DNA of 64,000 nucleotides from Sphingopyxis sp. H050 (lineage in GTDB: Bacteria; Pseudomonadota; Alphaproteobacteria; Sphingomonadales; Sphingomonadaceae), in assembly GCF_001468265.1 (NCBI RefSeq), contig NZ_LNRZ01000007.1, positions 62,001-126,000 of the forward strand, written 5' to 3'. Shown one piece after another: positions 61,987-64,000 of the stretch. Made by a program: the position numbers and the translations under genes. How positions within the stretch are numbered: position 1 is the stretch's first letter; the number at the start of each line of letters is the position of its first letter. The notes under the pieces were generated by a model that did not search any database, had not been told where the DNA came from, and saw only the letters and a list, made by a program, of their open reading frames with translations.

Positions 61987-63441
61987 TCAGAACAGCCCCG
62001 GCAGTTCGCGTTGCGCCGCGCGCGGCTGCTCGGGGACGAGCATCTCGGGTTCGGCGACGACGCGTTCGTTCAGGCTCTGCGCTCTAAGCCCGCTCGGCGC
62101 TTCGGCGATCCGCGTCGTGCAGGCGCGGCCCGCCAGGAAGTCGATCGCGGCCCGGATCGAGGCTTCGTTCGCGTCGCCGAGCTGGACCGTCAGGTCATCC
62201 GCGGCGGCGCAGCTGTTCGTGATCTTCGGCGCGAGGCCGCTGTAATAGTCGCTTTGACCGGTCGCATTGCCGGTCGCGAAGGCGACCACGCGCAGGCGGT
62301 CGTCGCATTCGGCCTTGTCGAGCGCGATCTGGCCGACCGGCTTGCCGAAGGTGTTGCTGCCGACCAGCGTCATGTTGGTGCCCAGATAGGGCAGCATCGA
62401 ATTGATCACCAGCTCGCTGGCCGAGGCGGTCGATCCGGTGCCGATGAAGGCGATGCGCGTCGGCGCAATCGATTCGGGCTGGGCGGTGAAGAAGTGGCGC
62501 GTGTTTTCGACCGATTTGGACGCGCGGAAATTGGTCTGCGAGAAAACCTCCGACGCACTGCGATTGCGCCCGAGCAGGTCGCCCATCAGCTCGGCGGTCG
62601 AGACCAGCCCGCCGCCGTTGTAGCGAAAGTCGATGATGATGTCGGTGACGCCCTGGTTGCGGAAATTCTGGAAAGCCGCCCGCAGCTGCGGGTTTGCCGA
62701 CGAGATGAAGGTGCGCAGGTTCAGATAGCCGTAATTGCGCCCGCCATCGGCGATGATCTTGGCGCCATAGCGGTCGGAGATCGGGTCGAGCGCATAATCG
62801 GCCTTGGTCACGCTGATGTCGCGCGTCCCGCTGGCGTCGACGACGCGCAGCAGCCGCGTCACACCGGGATCGCTCGGCCCCAGCGCGTTGGTGATGCCGG
62901 CGGTGCCCTCCGCCGCCACGATGTTCGCGACGGTGCGGAGGTTCGACGCGTTGGTGCCGATCGCGGTGATCCGCGCGCCGCGGTCGATCCCCGCGGCAAA
63001 GGCCGGCGCGGTCTCATAGGCTTCGGCGATGACGACGCTCTGGCTCGCCGCATCATAGCTCAGCCGCACGCCGAAACCGGCGCTCGACCCGCTATTGAAA
63101 AAGGCGTTCTCCTCGGCGATCGAGGTGATGTAGGTGAAGAAACGATCCTTGTTCAGCGCCCGCGCCGGCGCGACCAGCGCGTCGATATAGGTCTGGACGT
63201 CGGTGAAGCTTGCGGGATTGACCCCGGCCGCGACGTCGCTCGGGAACAGATACCATTCGTCGATCACCGCCTTGGCGAACGTCTGGCGCGCCGACAGGCC
63301 GCAGCCTGCGGTTGTCGGGGTGGGCGTCGGCGTGGGCGTGACGGTCACCGGACCGCCGCCGCCGCCGGTGCTGCCGCCCCCGCCGCCGCACGAGGCGAGC
63401 AGCAACGACAGGACGGTCAGCGATGCGATGCTGCGACGCAT
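61987..63441 (-). CDS. S41 family C-terminal processing peptidase-like lipoprotein
   Basis: This 484-residue protein has a lipobox (LLLASC) followed by a Gly-rich and Thr-Pro linker. A PDZ-like region (YETAPAFAAGIDRGARITAIG, about residues 140-160) precedes the S41 domain. The catalytic serine is in FIGTGSTASASELVINSM and the catalytic lysine in SNTFGKPVGQ. It probably cleaves proteins in the periplasm from the outer or inner membrane face. The ATG at 63441 gives a complete lipoprotein signal; the longer upstream frame does not. Confidence 0.9.
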   Translation of the reverse strand: MRRSIASLTVLSLLLASCGGGGGSTGGGGGPVTVTPTPTPTPTTAGCGLSARQTFAKAVIDEWYLFPSDVAAGVNPASFTDVQTYIDALVAPARALNKDRFFTYITSIAEENAFFNSGSSAGFGVRLSYDAASQSVVIAEAYETAPAFAAGIDRGARITAIGTNASNLRTVANIVAAEGTAGITNALGPSDPGVTRLLRVVDASGTRDISVTKADYALDPISDRYGAKIIADGGRNYGYLNLRTFISSANPQLRAAFQNFRNQGVTDIIIDFRYNGGGLVSTAELMGDLLGRNRSASEVFSQTNFRASKSVENTRHFFTAQPESIAPTRIAFIGTGSTASASELVINSMLPYLGTNMTLVGSNTFGKPVGQIALDKAECDDRLRVVAFATGNATGQSDYYSGLAPKITNSCAAADDLTVQLGDANEASIRAAIDFLAGRACTTRIAEAPSGLRAQSLNERVVAEPEMLVPEQPRAAQRELPGLF

Positions 63442-63759
63442 ATTTTTCCCCGGACTAATCAATATGCTTGGACCATAATGCGCCCGACTTGAATTGAAAA
63501 TGAAGAAGCGATGAAAGGACTTTCGGCGCCCCGGGGGGCGGGGGGGATGTCGGCTTTCGGGCGGAAGGGGACATAAAGCTCCTCCCCGCTTGCGGGGAGG
63601 GGGACCGCCCGCGAAGCGGGTGGTGGAGGGGGCTGTCGGCTTGAAGCGCGGCTTGAGGACGCCACCCCCCTCCGTCAGCGCTTCGCGCTGCCACCTCCCC
63701 ACAAGTGGGGAGGATCGTCTTGTTCCCACCCCAAAACTGCTACCGGCAGAACGGGCAGG
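63442..63759. other. Intergenic stretch of 318 bp
   Basis: It holds the bipartite palindromic repeat at 63581-63714 and a G-rich tract (63530-63546). I see no gene in it. Confidence 0.7.
63581..63714. repeat. Bipartite GC-rich palindromic repeat element
   Basis: The left unit begins with hairpin CCTCCCCGC-TT-GCGGGGAGG (63581-63600), then a second hairpin around CGCCCGCGAAGCGGG. The right unit is the inverted counterpart: CAGCGCTTCGCGCTG (63677-63691), then CCTCCCCAC-AA-GTGGGGAGG (63695-63714). The two units form a long imperfect inverted repeat. The style matches dispersed intergenic palindromes seen in sphingomonad genomes; copy number cannot be judged from one window. Confidence 0.8.
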
Positions 63760-64000
63760 TCACGCGTCCGACACCCCCGCACCGCGCCCCTTGAAGCCCT
63801 GCGCGACCACATACAGCTCGGGCGATCCCTTGCGGCTGGCGGGCGGCTTGGCGTGCTTCACGGTCGCGAAATTCTGCTTGAGGACGGTCAGCAATTCGCG
63901 GTCGGCGCCCCCTGCGAAAACCTTGGCGACGAAGGCGCCGCCGGGCTGCAAAGTCTGCACCGCGAAATCGGCGGCGGTCTCGGCAAGCCCGATGGTGCGC
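63760..64000 (-). CDS. rlmE: RlmE (FtsJ) 23S rRNA 2'-O-methyltransferase, C-terminal part
   Basis: The gene runs off the right edge; 80 residues are visible. LQPGGAFVAKVFAGGADRELL followed by FATVKHAKPPASRKGSPELYVVAQGFKG is the C-terminal block of RlmE, which methylates the ribose of U2552 in 23S rRNA using SAM. The catalytic lysine of the family lies in FVAKVF. A chromosomal housekeeping gene here supports the view that DNA right of 57.77 kb is core chromosome. Confidence 0.92.
   Translation of the reverse strand, partial: RTIGLAETAADFAVQTLQPGGAFVAKVFAGGADRELLTVLKQNFATVKHAKPPASRKGSPELYVVAQGFKGRGAGVSDA

Noticed and set aside
61966-63492. Plus-strand frame of 508 codons opposite the S41 peptidase
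   Set aside because: The minus strand holds the full catalytic motifs and a lipoprotein signal; the plus frame has none.

Overview
The window looks like chromosomal DNA of an alphaproteobacterium in the Sphingomonadaceae (Sphingopyxis/Sphingomonas/Sphingobium type). The evidence is high GC, three TonB-dependent receptors, copper and arsenic gene sets in the forms common in that family, a bipartite GC-rich palindromic intergenic repeat near the right end, and a DUF932/ParB pair of the kind carried by alphaproteobacterial plasmids and integrative elements. No tRNA, rRNA, CRISPR array, transposase or integrase was found.

Layout. (1) 1-11 kb: metal efflux. A truncated cytochrome c/FTR1-type gene is followed by three MerR regulators. 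Each MerR has a dyad inside a long-spacer promoter, and they face a CDF transporter, a MerT/GDCCVxC pair and a glutaredoxin-MauE-like membrane protein. A minus-strand Cus-type RND operon (cusC-cusB-cusA-cusF with two small exported proteins ahead) lies between them. (2) 11-15.5 kb: a lower-GC patch with a TonB receptor and an orphan HhH/PD-(D/E)XK-like protein. (3) 15.5-29.5 kb: a copper locus with cytochrome c, CopA ATPase, copCD, a CnrYXH-type anti-sigma/sensor/ECF sigma triplet, multicopper oxidase CopA, CopB, DUF305, DUF411 and a thioredoxin-reductase-like flavoprotein. (4) 29.6-39 kb: an orphan fliQ, a TonB receptor and a LysR-linked Aap-type ABC importer whose two permeases are fused and whose operon contains a C-S lyase. 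(5) 39-49.6 kb: a TonB receptor with two PepSY proteins and a HutC-type regulator, then an aromatic-type module (MFS, NTF2, intradiol dioxygenase) and a winged-helix/TPR regulator. (6) 49.8-54.9 kb: a diguanylate cyclase and an arsRCC-acr3-arsH operon. (7) 55.2-57.8 kb: DUF932 and ParB-like genes, each behind the same structured RNA leader. (8) 57.8-64 kb: core-like DNA with a truncated RND pump operon, TetR, S41 peptidase and rlmE.

The main result is a promoter motif, AGGG-N16-CGTAT, which I found at seven places. Six sit in front of units of the copper locus: cytochrome c, CopA ATPase, copC, the sigma operon itself, multicopper oxidase and the flavoprotein. The seventh is in front of the TonB receptor at 39.3 kb. 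I read this as the regulon of the ECF sigma factor encoded at 23.1 kb, whose CnrX-like sensor keeps all five metal ligands of CnrX at the same spacing.

The second result is a pair of leaders with compensatory base changes upstream of the DUF932 and ParB genes. The third is a recombination junction near 57,770 where a truncated parB meets a truncated RND permease head to head. This suggests that much of the DNA to the left is an island or plasmid-derived segment. Starts were moved where ribosome binding sites or operon overlaps argued for it; each such case is noted.
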